A DNA stretch of 64,000 nucleotides. It comes from Ctena decussata (Eukaryota > Mollusca > Bivalvia > Lucinida > Lucinidae). Location: positions 6,230,501 through 6,294,500 of the forward strand of contig OZ022502.1 of NCBI GenBank assembly GCA_963989385.1, given 5' to 3'. Position 1 is the first letter of the stretch. Each line of letters opens with the position of its first letter. This document shows, piece after piece, positions 22,560-31,233 of the stretch. The translations under genes and the position numbers were made by a program. The notes under the pieces are model-generated. The model ran no database searches and was not told the origin of the DNA. It saw nothing but the letters and a program-made list of their open reading frames with translations.

Positions 22560-23380
22560 TGTTCATCATAAGATAACCATTTTCTAGGTGATTCAAACAG
22601 TTCTTCTTTTATAGGTTTGATAGAACTGGGTGTAAACAGTTCGTCTCTGATATGTTTTCTAGTGGCAGACAAACTTTGAGATAAGTCTTTCTTGATGTGT
22701 TTTCTAACAGATTGTGTAACGGGACTTGTTCTTTTTTTAAGAGTAGGCATGCGTCGGTGTTTGGTTTTAGGAGTGACATACTCTTCTTCATCTTCGTGCT
22801 GAAGAGGAGTACGATGCATCCATTCCCATCGTTTCTTATTTCCGACAAAATCTTGAGGCACGTTCATGTCTCTAAGAGCCTCAGCAAAAGGTTGCCAACC
22901 CCTGGGCTCAGTGTCTTTTCTCTGTCTTAAAACATCATTGACTAAATCTATGATATTAGACCCTGCAACTGGTTTGCCATACATTTTAACCGTCCCATCT
23001 TCGTCCCAAGATAAGTTAGGATTATTTTCTAGCCAAGATATCAATAATTTAGCTTTCTTTCGCATCGTGGTAGGAACACTATCAAAAATACGTTGATTAA
23101 TTTTCGATTCAGGCTCTACTGGGAGAGAAAGTTTTGTTTCTGTCAGTGCTTTGTGATGTGCCGTTTTAAATTTATGTAAAGTTTGACCAAACAATTGAGA
23201 TTTTTCTGCCTCTGACAAGTCTTCGTTGTCCATGACCGAAGACAAGTCTCTATGAAGACTGGCCGTCGCAGAAACATTTGGATTGGGTGGAAGTCTTGGT
23301 TTTTGAATTTGTTCTTCTTTCCACCGTTTCATGTCTTCCCAAAGTTTAAATGGTACCACGGCCATTTTACGCCCTTCCAT
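22556..23380 (-). CDS. Maverick-associated protein of unknown function (upstream of integrase)
   Basis: 274 aa, hydrophilic and mainly helical. The middle (residues about 105-185) has LISWLENNPNLSWDEDG, then IIDLVNDVLRQRK and GWQPFAEALRDMNVP, a block that I associate with a protein commonly encoded beside Maverick integrases. The C-terminal third is Lys/Arg/Ser-rich with four related short segments (TRKHIRDELF, SIKPIKEELF and similar), suggesting nucleic-acid or core binding. ATG at 23380. A weak TATA-like TAAAAAA overlaps the stop of the preceding gene. Role unknown. Confidence 0.7.
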   Translation of the reverse strand: MEGRKMAVVPFKLWEDMKRWKEEQIQKPRLPPNPNVSATASLHRDLSSVMDNEDLSEAEKSQLFGQTLHKFKTAHHKALTETKLSLPVEPESKINQRIFDSVPTTMRKKAKLLISWLENNPNLSWDEDGTVKMYGKPVAGSNIIDLVNDVLRQRKDTEPRGWQPFAEALRDMNVPQDFVGNKKRWEWMHRTPLQHEDEEEYVTPKTKHRRMPTLKKRTSPVTQSVRKHIKKDLSQSLSATRKHIRDELFTPSSIKPIKEELFESPRKWLSYDEQ

Positions 23381-23389
23381 TGCAATTTT

Positions 23390-23761
23390 TTACTGACCAA
23401 GAATAGATCCTAAGACGGAACCAAGCAAAGGTTTTAAAAGTAAACCCAGGAGTGCACCACCTTTCTGATTGAGAATTTTTTTCTTGTTTGCTAGTGCAAC
23501 ACGTTTTGTAGACAATAATCGAATATCATTCTTCCTAGAACGTAATTGTTCTTTCTGAGCTTTTGTGAGTTTGACATTGCCTTTTATAAGATTTAAACAA
23601 CATTCCCCTACACAGTCTAATATCTCTTTTGGACAATCATTGACAATTTTTTGACGAAACCGATATGGAATGTTACAAAGTCCTTCCAGAAAAGGACCAT
23701 ACTTTTTAATCAGTGAACCTCTTTTCTTTTTGATATGTGTTCTTTTCTTACGTGCAGCCAT
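23390..23761 (-). CDS. Basic virion-type protein with hydrophobic C-terminus
   Basis: 123 aa from ATG 23761 (the frame opens upstream only with TTG). Lys/Arg-rich N-terminus (MAARKKRTHIKKKRG), helical centre with CPKEILDCVGECCLNLIKGN, then LTKAQKEQLRSRKND and KKILNQKGGALLGLLLKPLL, ending in a Gly/Leu hydrophobic stretch. This short-protein type is common in Mavericks; it resembles membrane-active core peptides of adenovirus (pX class), but the homology is unproven. It shares its central pattern with the next gene upstream (308 aa), so the two are probably paralogues. TATA box CTATAAAAG at 23810-23817, about 50 nt before the ATG. Confidence 0.72.
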   Translation of the reverse strand: MAARKKRTHIKKKRGSLIKKYGPFLEGLCNIPYRFRQKIVNDCPKEILDCVGECCLNLIKGNVKLTKAQKEQLRSRKNDIRLLSTKRVALANKKKILNQKGGALLGLLLKPLLGSVLGSILGQ

Positions 23762-23809
23762 GATTGCAGTCAAGAATTAAACTAGTAAACGATCATGTTA
23801 ACCAAGTCC

Positions 23810-23817
23810 TTTTATAG
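23810..23817 (-). promoter_or_regulatory. TATA box of the 123-aa gene, overlapping the upstream stop
   Basis: Minus strand reads CACTATAAAAGGA; the TAA is the stop of the 308-aa gene (23812-23814). The downstream ATG is about 50 nt away. Confidence 0.65.
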
Positions 23818-24738
23818 TGAAAGTTTACGTTTAGCCAACATCTGTTTCATGGCAGCTTCAAATCCATGTTTTCTGGCAGTACGAAGATATTCGTTTGCAG
23901 GAGAAGAACTCCTTCGAGGAGAAGCCCTTAGAGGAGAAAATCTAGAAATTTCTAGAGCAGGTGATTTTGCAGCAGTGCGTCTTTCACCAATTTTTCTGAG
24001 ACTAGAGTTTGGAGTAGAAAACTGAGTAGAAAATGGAGAAGGTGTTTTTGCAGGAGTGAATCTTTCACCTATTTTTCTGATACTTGAACTTGGAGTAGAA
24101 AATCGAGTAGAAAATGGACTTGGAGTTCTTAGACTAGAGTTTGGAGTAGAAGGAGTAAATGGACTTGGAGTTCTTGCAGTTGACGGTCCTGCAACAGGAG
24201 ATGGAGGTTTTCTAGGTTTCTTAATTCTTACAGTGACAAACTTATCGTTCACTTTTATTTTTCTCCTTGATTTAGTCTTAGGGGATTTTTTCCTCTGAGT
24301 TTTTTTCTTTGGAGATTTTTTCTTGCCAGTTTTTTTCTTAGACTTTTTAGGACCTTTTCTACCCACTTTCTTTTTCTGAGAAAACCGTCTAAGTATTTTA
24401 TTACCGTCCCAACGAATGAGAGATCTGATTATCACCCCACCAAAAAACCCACCGCCACCAGGTTTTAGAATGATTTCTCGTTTTGTATCTGCATTTACCA
24501 AAGGACTTGCTAGTTTTCTAACATCGTCTTTGCGTTTGTCCATGAATTTTTGAGTTTGTTTTGGTAATTTCATTTTATTTTCAGCTATTTTTCTAGCTGC
24601 TAAAGAAAACCATTTGATCATTTCCATCAACCCGGCATTAAGCAAAGTTTTTCTTTTGTTCGAATCATGCTCTCTACTCAAATTGTAGAGAGCCCTGATC
24701 AAGTTTGCCGATGCTTTTTGAGCCATGTCTGGTTTCAT
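23812..24738 (-). CDS. Large paralogue of the basic virion protein, with histone-like tail
   Basis: 308 aa from ATG 24738 (MKPDMAQKAS); ATG 24726 is an alternative. The upstream GTG extension would lie in the promoter: TATAAAAAC at 24765-24773 puts the transcript start near 24740. N-terminal 115 residues repeat the layout of the 123-aa gene (LPKQTQKFMDKRKDDVRKL, then EIILKPGGGGFFGG). A long basic tract of KKSPKKKTQRKK type follows, then Ser/Pro repeats in which SPFSTRFSTPSSSIRKIGER occurs twice or more. SPKK-type repeats bind DNA in the minor groove in histone H1 and sperm proteins, so this is likely a genome-condensing core protein. Not an enzyme. Confidence 0.7.
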   Translation of the reverse strand: MKPDMAQKASANLIRALYNLSREHDSNKRKTLLNAGLMEMIKWFSLAARKIAENKMKLPKQTQKFMDKRKDDVRKLASPLVNADTKREIILKPGGGGFFGGVIIRSLIRWDGNKILRRFSQKKKVGRKGPKKSKKKTGKKKSPKKKTQRKKSPKTKSRRKIKVNDKFVTVRIKKPRKPPSPVAGPSTARTPSPFTPSTPNSSLRTPSPFSTRFSTPSSSIRKIGERFTPAKTPSPFSTQFSTPNSSLRKIGERRTAAKSPALEISRFSPLRASPRRSSSPANEYLRTARKHGFEAAMKQMLAKRKLSL

Positions 24739-24764
24739 TCTGATCCATGTAAGACCAAACACAC

Positions 24765-24773
24765 GTTTTTATA
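24765..24773 (-). promoter_or_regulatory. TATA box of the 308-aa gene, overlapping the ATPase stop codon
   Basis: Minus strand reads CAGTATAAAAACG; its TAA is the ATPase stop codon (24769-24771). Confidence 0.65.
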
Positions 24774-25452
24774 CTGGAAAATACACAACTGGACCTTGTT
24801 GATCCGATTTTGTATACCAGTTTGTAAAAATATCTGTTCTAAACCTCAAATGATTTGGTGTGTCTGGTTTTAAATCGATCAGTAGATAACCATGTGGCTT
24901 AGAAGTGGCATCGTTGAAGGCAGACATCAAGTGTGGAGCTTGAAGTTGTTGTGCCAAAACTTTAATTTGCATTTTGTCTCTTGGACTTTGAAACAAAATC
25001 AGGTAATGGGCATTCAAACTGATGGTACGTGTCGATTTACTCTGCTGAAACAAGTTTTGTGTGATGTACACAACACTTGCATTTCTGTGATGACCTTTCC
25101 TCGTGAACCAAAGTTTAATTTTTTCTTCGTCTTTGTCGCCCAACATATCGTCAAAGACAATCAAGTGAGTTTCACTCGTGTCTGTGACAATATCGTCGTC
25201 GTCATTTGGAATTCCTAAAATAAATCTGATGTTTAAATCTTTGCGTTCTTGCAAGATATTGTACACAGGTTGCCATTCTTTGTAACACCACACGATACGT
25301 TGTGGTAAAATATCAAACATGTCTTCTTTGTACTGAATCAGTTTTTTAACAAATTCAGTTTTTCCCGATCCACTTGGACCCGATATAAAAATATTAGCAG
25401 GATGTTTAAAAAACAAACTACCAATATTTTCTTCTTGAACTGTTACCGACAT
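24769..25452 (-). CDS. ATP: FtsK/HerA-type genome packaging ATPase
   Basis: 227 aa, typical for the A32-like packaging ATPase of Mavericks, which pumps genome DNA into the capsid. Walker A GPSGSGKT at residues 25-32, Walker B HLIVFDD at 96-102, and a following polar motif VVYITQNLF near 127-135. ATG at 25452. Upstream lies a TATA box (TTATATATAC, 25494-25501) about 45 nt before the ATG, inside the 3' region of the polymerase gene. All nucleotide-binding residues intact. Confidence 0.92.
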   Translation of the reverse strand: MSVTVQEENIGSLFFKHPANIFISGPSGSGKTEFVKKLIQYKEDMFDILPQRIVWCYKEWQPVYNILQERKDLNIRFILGIPNDDDDIVTDTSETHLIVFDDMLGDKDEEKIKLWFTRKGHHRNASVVYITQNLFQQSKSTRTISLNAHYLILFQSPRDKMQIKVLAQQLQAPHLMSAFNDATSKPHGYLLIDLKPDTPNHLRFRTDIFTNWYTKSDQQGPVVYFPV

Positions 25453-25493
25453 GATTGAAAGATAAAATGAGAAAGAATAATGAAAGACATGTG

Positions 25494-25514
25494 TATATAT
25501 AACATATTTTTATT
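25494..25514 (-). promoter_or_regulatory. ATPase TATA box and polymerase poly(A) signal, adjacent
   Basis: On the minus strand AATAAA (25509-25514) lies 100 nt beyond the polymerase stop and is followed within 8 nt by TTATATATAC, the probable ATPase TATA box. End of one transcript and start of the next are thus interleaved. Confidence 0.6.
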
Positions 25515-25613
25515 TTTTACAAACAACAAATTGTTTTACTGACATACTTTACAAATAATTTTTCTTACTGAAAACACTGTTTCACAACAGTCTCTGATCT
25601 GATTTTCTTTGGT

Positions 25614-28600
25614 TTACAGTACATATCCATACGGAACAGTTTCTCCACTTTTTAAAATCACACGTTTGTCATAAGTAAATCTATATGTCTTAGATTGTCT
25701 CTCAGTCGTAATTTTTCTGTCTTTATGTTTTCTTATACGGTGCTGATATTCCACAGATTCTTGAAAGTCCCTCTTGTCACTATTCGCCCATTCCATCATG
25801 TTGTAGAAATGGATTACTTGTGAAGTATTGTAATCCAGGGTCAGTCCTTTGACTTTACAGGTAGACTTGCGTTTCCCAGTATCGTGCTCCACATACTCGT
25901 AGCCATAATTCTTCGGTCCCATACCCACAAACTTGGTGATTTTCGCAGTAGGTAGTTCGTCTGTCCATTCGCCGAGTCTGTTGTTGATGATCTCTGGATT
26001 CCATAATTCTGGTTTGTGAATGTAGATGACAGAATCCGTATCGAAGTACAACACACGTTTGTCAAGTTGATGCAGGACACTGTATAACTTCAGTCTGGCT
26101 TGTGCTGTCACAAAGGATCCTACCACCACGTTGCTGCAAGCATGAGGTTCTACAATCGATTCCAGATCTTCCCAGTTGACTAACAAAAACTCTTCTCCAA
26201 ACACTTCGACATTCTTCACTTTCTTCAATGGATTAGTCACCAGTTCAAAGTAGTCAGAAGGATCTGACACATATTCTGTTTTGGTCATGTTGTCTCTCTG
26301 TGCTAATTTTCCCCACAAACTGTTTAAACTGATCTTGCTGATTCCACGTCGACCTTTGTTCTTTTCCACCTTCTCTAGTCTGATACCTTCTGCTTCGAAA
26401 TAGTCCTGTTTGAATTTGATCTTGTCCAATTCTGTCTTGCACCAGTCGGGATATCCACTTGACTCTTGTTTAATCTTCAGGAAAGTATCGATATATCCAG
26501 CAAAGATACCTCCTTGTCCAGTCGACTTGTCGTACTGTGAAGATTGGGGAAAATGCCATACTTCGTACACATCTTTCAGCTGGTAACCCAGTTTCATCGC
26601 CTCAAACAATTCGATGCTCACCCAAGTTCCCACTAATTCTCTGTCTTCTTCTCTGTCGTGCGTACATAATTTCGAATTGTCAGACGTCTCTGCACAACTT
26701 CTACAGAGTGGAAACAGTAACTTGTTGTTGCACTTGTACGGCAATACCGGATGATACAAGTTTCTGGGTGGTAACACTTTACATTTGATCAGTCCAAAAT
26801 ATTGATGTATATTATCTCTGTCGATGTCTTCTTGTGAATAAATTTCTGGATGTCCAATAGGGAAGATTCCGTACTTGCAGATGTATGGATAAAGTGAACA
26901 CACATCGATATACTTAATTTCCTCGTCTCCTTCAATTTCGTAGAACAGTCTTGTAGAATTCGTACGTCCTCCAAATAGCGCATCTCTGGGTTTGAGTGGA
27001 TCCAAGTTGGTAAATTCTGCATCCACCATCTCCTTAAAATCTTTGTCGTCTTGATAATATTGGTCGTAATCGCATTCCCACATTTCTATCACTTGATACC
27101 CAGCTCTTTTCAATTTCTCGGTCTTCTCCACAGTCTGTTTGTATAGCTGGTACATCGTCTGGCAGTTGTAAGTATTGATCTTAGTTCTGTCGGGGAAATG
27201 TTTGGGACACCCGTGCCAGTAACATCCATGGAACTCGTACACTGTTTCTTTTTCTGGATCGTACCCATCCACATAATGTCCAAAAACTTTCTGTTCACCA
27301 CCATTCAAAGCGTGACGAATTTGGATGTGATTCTTTCTAGCCACGGCTTGAATCCAGCGCACAGCTTTGATAGAATACTTCTTTTGGTTGGGATAGCCTT
27401 CTGGTGGAATGATGGCCACAGAGTTTTCAGGCATGTGATTCTTCCTCCATACTTGGGAACAGGCTTGAGCGATCGTGCATGCATTAGCAAAAGGATCCAA
27501 GTCGCTGATATCTATCGATTGTTTTCTAAAACATGCACAACCTCTCCTCAGGATATCTACATCGCTGCGACAGTATTCTTCCATTTCACGTCTGAAGTCA
27601 AGGATGGCATTGGATTCCACTTTCTGCTTGTGCCATTCCAGGAAAGTTTCTCTGTCTTTGACCGACATCTGTCCAGGATTGTACATCTCCACGGGAAAGT
27701 AAGGTCCCACGTAATTCTGGTTGGCATCAACATTTGCCAAATGTGGGAAGTACCCTTTTTTCATCTCTGTTAATCCAAAGGTATCTGGAAAATTGGCTAA
27801 TCTCATATGCAGAAAATGATACGAGTCCAAGAACTTGACTTTGGCAGCGGTCATCGTCACGATAGTATTTCCATTCATAATCACATCGGGTTTAAAAGTT
27901 CCATTTTCTAGTATGTAGCGTAGAATAAATTGTCCATCATATCCTCCAAAATTATGTGCAATAACAGTCACTCCTTCATTTTCTTTTCTAAATAACCAGG
28001 AACAGAAATCTGACAACGTATTTTCACCTTCAAAGATCATTTCTCTTCCAAACTGACTACAAATGTCACAATACTGATCTACAGGTAAATTAACGCAATG
28101 GTCACACGCTTTGTTTGTGAACTTATTACAAATTTTACATGGCTGTTCAATAGGTAAATCCATACACTGATCACAAGCTCTATGTGCAATACAAAAGTTG
28201 ACAATATGTTCGCCAGAGTCTTGCTTGGATTCAAAGTCAAAAAATATGAATTGAGGTTGAATAACGGTACCTTTCTCTTCGTCGATGATATCGTCCTTCT
28301 CGGCATCTTCTTGCAACACTTCGGTCTTGGGTTTGCACACGTAAGGTTGAATATAACATTGATGGTCGGCTCCAACAATCATTTTACAAAACTTACATTT
28401 CTTCTGTCCTGGACACACGTGATTTCTTTTATATCCTACAATCTTATTTCCACATTTCTCACAATTATGCACAAGTTGACAAATAGATTTTTTCTGTCCT
28501 GGTTTGACTAATGTGTGATTAGCAAAACAAGATGCACTATGAAAAGTTCTCTTACATTTTGTACAGTACTGATTTTGTTCGTGAAGACATGGCGTTGCAT

Positions 28601-29711
28601 TATAACAACTAGTACATCCATTCAAACAAGCATGATCCTCTCTATGATTAAATCCCTTGTCACAAAACTCACAATAATAACTACATCCTTGAAATCCTTT
28701 GACATTGGTGATAGTGTCATAGTGATCTGTGCCATTAAAATAAATATGAACCACTTTTGTTTTGTCACTAGGTTTAAATCCAAGTGGAAACAATAATCCG
28801 TCTTTGGGATGCTGTGAATGAACTTTGATCAAATAATCAGGAGCTAACACAGTTTGAATTTTTTTGTATTCTTCAAATCCACAAGGTTGATTGTGAGGAA
28901 TCTTAGCACGATCTAATAATTTCATGGCTTCTCTAGTCTGTAGTGGTCTGTCAGATTTTTGTATATGTTTCCAAGTCTTCTTCCATGAGTCAGATGTGTC
29001 CCTATCGGCATGATGTTTTCCTACCACAACAGCTCTGGCCATACACATGACATCTTTGGTGTTGTTGATTTGAACGATACTAGTTTTCATCTTTCTCATA
29101 TTGCGTGATTCAAAGTAAAGTCCATGGTGTAATGCCTTTCTTCCACTCCCAGTTGGTAACTTGGTGTGTGTCACTTCCAAGCTCATCTGTCCATCATTGA
29201 TTTTAAAGTCTTCATTGGATTGTAACACTTTCTCGATTTCTTGAGTCAAAGATTCCCCAGTCAGACTCGTCACATCTGTGAAAGGTACAAAGATTCCTAA
29301 TTTCAGTCCGGGATGGTAAATGCTCATTCGAATCCTGTCATTGCCTTGAGCTTGAGAATGGGTCTTGATGTCATCCACCAACTGTTGAAACATCCGAGGT
29401 ACAAATTCCAGCGGTGATACGTCTTCTGGAAATTTATTGACATCCACATTGTACACATTAGCTCTTGTTCTGAAACGTCTCGACTCACGTTCTCTAACAG
29501 GCTTGATCACATAGTACTGTTTGTAATCATCTTCTTCATCGTCCGAATAAATCACCATAGGTCTTTTTCTTGGTGGTGAAAATTCATCTTCAGATTCTTC
29601 ACTGTCGGAATAATCCACAAGTTTCACCTTCTTTGGCAATGGTAACTCGTCCTCCTCAGAGTCTGATGAAGTGGGTGGGGTACGTATTCTCTTCCAATGT
29701 CTCTTTGGCAT
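25614..29711 (-). CDS. POLB: Protein-primed family B DNA polymerase
   Basis: 1365 aa, the replicative enzyme of the element. The N-terminal 80 residues have three acidic SDSEE-type clusters alternating with basic PKKVK/PRKRP. A Cys/His-rich zinc region spans about 343-460. The exonuclease follows: Exo I FFDFES (490-495), Exo II HNFGGYDGQF (586-595), Exo III YCRSDVDILR (713-722). An EFHGCYWHGCP module (826-836), typical of Maverick polymerases, comes next. Polymerase motif A is YIDVCSLYP (934-942), motif B SLNSLWGKLAQR (1128-1139) and motif C YFDTDSVIY (1222-1230), with GPKNYGYE near 1265. Between Exo I and II lies an inserted, duplicated CxxC unit. TATA box TATATAAG at 29763-29770. No disruption seen, so predicted active, replicating linear DNA from terminal-protein-primed ends. 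Confidence 0.95.
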   Translation of the reverse strand: MPKRHWKRIRTPPTSSDSEEDELPLPKKVKLVDYSDSEESEDEFSPPRKRPMVIYSDDEEDDYKQYYVIKPVRERESRRFRTRANVYNVDVNKFPEDVSPLEFVPRMFQQLVDDIKTHSQAQGNDRIRMSIYHPGLKLGIFVPFTDVTSLTGESLTQEIEKVLQSNEDFKINDGQMSLEVTHTKLPTGSGRKALHHGLYFESRNMRKMKTSIVQINNTKDVMCMARAVVVGKHHADRDTSDSWKKTWKHIQKSDRPLQTREAMKLLDRAKIPHNQPCGFEEYKKIQTVLAPDYLIKVHSQHPKDGLLFPLGFKPSDKTKVVHIYFNGTDHYDTITNVKGFQGCSYYCEFCDKGFNHREDHACLNGCTSCYNATPCLHEQNQYCTKCKRTFHSASCFANHTLVKPGQKKSICQLVHNCEKCGNKIVGYKRNHVCPGQKKCKFCKMIVGADHQCYIQPYVCKPKTEVLQEDAEKDDIIDEEKGTVIQPQFIFFDFESKQDSGEHIVNFCIAHRACDQCMDLPIEQPCKICNKFTNKACDHCVNLPVDQYCDICSQFGREMIFEGENTLSDFCSWLFRKENEGVTVIAHNFGGYDGQFILRYILENGTFKPDVIMNGNTIVTMTAAKVKFLDSYHFLHMRLANFPDTFGLTEMKKGYFPHLANVDANQNYVGPYFPVEMYNPGQMSVKDRETFLEWHKQKVESNAILDFRREMEEYCRSDVDILRRGCACFRKQSIDISDLDPFANACTIAQACSQVWRKNHMPENSVAIIPPEGYPNQKKYSIKAVRWIQAVARKNHIQIRHALNGGEQKVFGHYVDGYDPEKETVYEFHGCYWHGCPKHFPDRTKINTYNCQTMYQLYKQTVEKTEKLKRAGYQVIEMWECDYDQYYQDDKDFKEMVDAEFTNLDPLKPRDALFGGRTNSTRLFYEIEGDEEIKYIDVCSLYPYICKYGIFPIGHPEIYSQEDIDRDNIHQYFGLIKCKVLPPRNLYHPVLPYKCNNKLLFPLCRSCAETSDNSKLCTHDREEDRELVGTWVSIELFEAMKLGYQLKDVYEVWHFPQSSQYDKSTGQGGIFAGYIDTFLKIKQESSGYPDWCKTELDKIKFKQDYFEAEGIRLEKVEKNKGRRGISKISLNSLWGKLAQRDNMTKTEYVSDPSDYFELVTNPLKKVKNVEVFGEEFLLVNWEDLESIVEPHACSNVVVGSFVTAQARLKLYSVLHQLDKRVLYFDTDSVIYIHKPELWNPEIINNRLGEWTDELPTAKITKFVGMGPKNYGYEYVEHDTGKRKSTCKVKGLTLDYNTSQVIHFYNMMEWANSDKRDFQESVEYQHRIRKHKDRKITTERQSKTYRFTYDKRVILKSGETVPYGYVL

Positions 29712-29762
29712 GTTGTCTTGTCACTGTTCAAACGCAGAATGTCAGGAGATCTGAATAATTGA

Positions 29763-29770
29763 CTTATATA
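29763..29770 (-). promoter_or_regulatory. TATA box of the polymerase gene
   Basis: Minus strand GATATATAAGTC, about 52 nt upstream of the polymerase ATG. Confidence 0.6.
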
Positions 29771-29789
29771 TCTATCAGCACCAAGATTA

Positions 29790-30030
29790 GTCAGGCAAGA
29801 TACATAGTATTTGCTTTAACAGGCGAGACAACAGGAATTTTCGTGGTACAGGCGAGACATGGGCTTTACGGAATTTTTGTGGTAAGGCGAGACAACAGTC
29901 TTAAGGATTTTTTCATTAACTAACAGGCATGACTACATGCTATATGGAATTCTTATCACCAGGCGAGACACATACAATTTTTGTGCTACAGGCGAGACAC
30001 TGAGCTTTACGGATTTTTTGTTATTTTTAA
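29790..30030 (-). repeat. Six iterated ~35-bp motifs upstream of the polymerase
   Basis: Core ACAGGCGAGACA followed by (GC)TTTACGGA and TTTTTGTGGT recurs at about 29790 (degenerate), 29819, 29849, 29885, 29930 (degenerate), 29960 and 29990. Spacing of 30-40 bp and strict core conservation suggest protein-binding iterons: a polymerase promoter control array or an internal replication element. No ORF of note overlaps it. Confidence 0.65.
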
Positions 30031-30760
30031 AAGAAGTGCAAGAAGAGTGTGCTGTTCAGCACCTTGTTCTTCCCCGGTCGGTTACCCTATGCCTGGGAAG
30101 CCCTGGCGATTTGAAGCCATATCTACATGATCACAAGTCCTGAATGTCACTGTGGACCAGAGACCTGCCAGCGGAGGTTCAGTTTACTGGGATAGTGTCC
30201 CGACCCCTTAAGCCATAGGCTTCTACTGTTTCACATGTAATCGATGGACTTCGCATCTGCGGGCCCAGGCGGTATAACCGTTGTGCACACCAGTTCCAGT
30301 CCAGTGGTGACCGGCAAACCAGCAATATTAATATGCGAGTTCCTAATATATATACCTATACATAAACCAGTTTACTTGAAACAAGATTGGACATTTGCAT
30401 ATCATGTATATCTGATTTTAATAAAAGGTCATGTTACTTTTTATAGTAACACATTTTAGAATATAAAAAATAGATAGAGAATAATAAAATCTACATTTTG
30501 GTGTTTATTTTATCAAAATCGGCCGAAAAATAACAAAGTTATTCAATTTTTTCATATTATGGTGTTATTACAAGGGAGGTAAATCTGGATTGACTTTCTT
30601 TTATTCTATAAATAGATTATTCAAGTAATAGCTTTCAGAAAAAATGATACAAATGAAAGGCGAATACGTGTATATGTGAATCACTTCTGTTATGAGTATT
30701 ATTATATGTTAACTAATAAACTATACAAAATCCAAAATAACAAAAAATGTCGAACATGCA
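30031..30760. other. Non-coding part of the central control region
   Basis: The first 270 bp are GC-richer than the rest of the element and contain no recognisable gene; the remainder is AT-rich. Short frames (29937-30143, 30244-30459) lack family similarity. No RNA gene recognised. Confidence 0.45.
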
Positions 30761-31170
30761 CTGCGCATGCGCGGAATTTGCAGGGTAAGAAAACTGTAAT
30801 AACTCCAGATTGCCTTGACGGATTTTCATAATTCCTTTTTTATTGGAAAGAACAAGTCACCACCTACCAAATGAAATTAAAATAAATTGTCAAACTGCGC
30901 ATGCGCGGAATATAGAGGGTAAGAAAACTGTAATAACTCCATTTTGCCTTGATGGATTTTCATAATTCCTTTTTTATTGGAAAGAACAAGTCACCACCTA
31001 CCAAATGAAATTAAAATAAATTGTCAAACTGCGCATGCGCGGAATATAGAGGGTAAGAAAACTGTAATAACTCCATTTTGCCTTGATGGATTTTCAAAAT
31101 TCTTTTTTTATTTGAAAGAACTGGTCAAGGCCTAGCAAAAAATATTTCAAAATAATTAACCACAATGTGC
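30761..31170 (+). promoter_or_regulatory. 134-bp tandem repeat x3 with NRF-1 palindromes
   Basis: Three direct copies start at 30761, 30895 and 31029, with a degraded fourth beginning about 31165. Each opens with CTGCGCATGCGCGGAA, a perfect NRF-1 (alpha-Pal) palindrome next to a GGAA ETS core, and continues GGGTAAGAAAACTGTAATAA. Copies 2 and 3 are nearly identical. The array ends about 60 bp before the first plus-strand gene, where a TATA box (ATATATAATG, about 31187) sits. The arrangement is that of a tandem viral enhancer, probably driving the plus-strand cluster. Confidence 0.75.
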
Positions 31171-31233
31171 ATGCAGAGAATCAAGACATATATAATGTGT
31201 ACATTTCATTTTTTCAGTTCATAAAGTTTCAAG

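Noticed and set aside
18730..29758. Plus-strand frames inside the Maverick minus-strand genes
   Set aside because: They are antisense shadows of the capsid, ATPase, integrase and polymerase coding regions.
30031..30460. Small plus-strand genes between the iterons and the NRF-1 array
   Set aside because: Frames of 68 and 71 codons have no domain, no good promoter and no histone- or poly(A)-type end close by.
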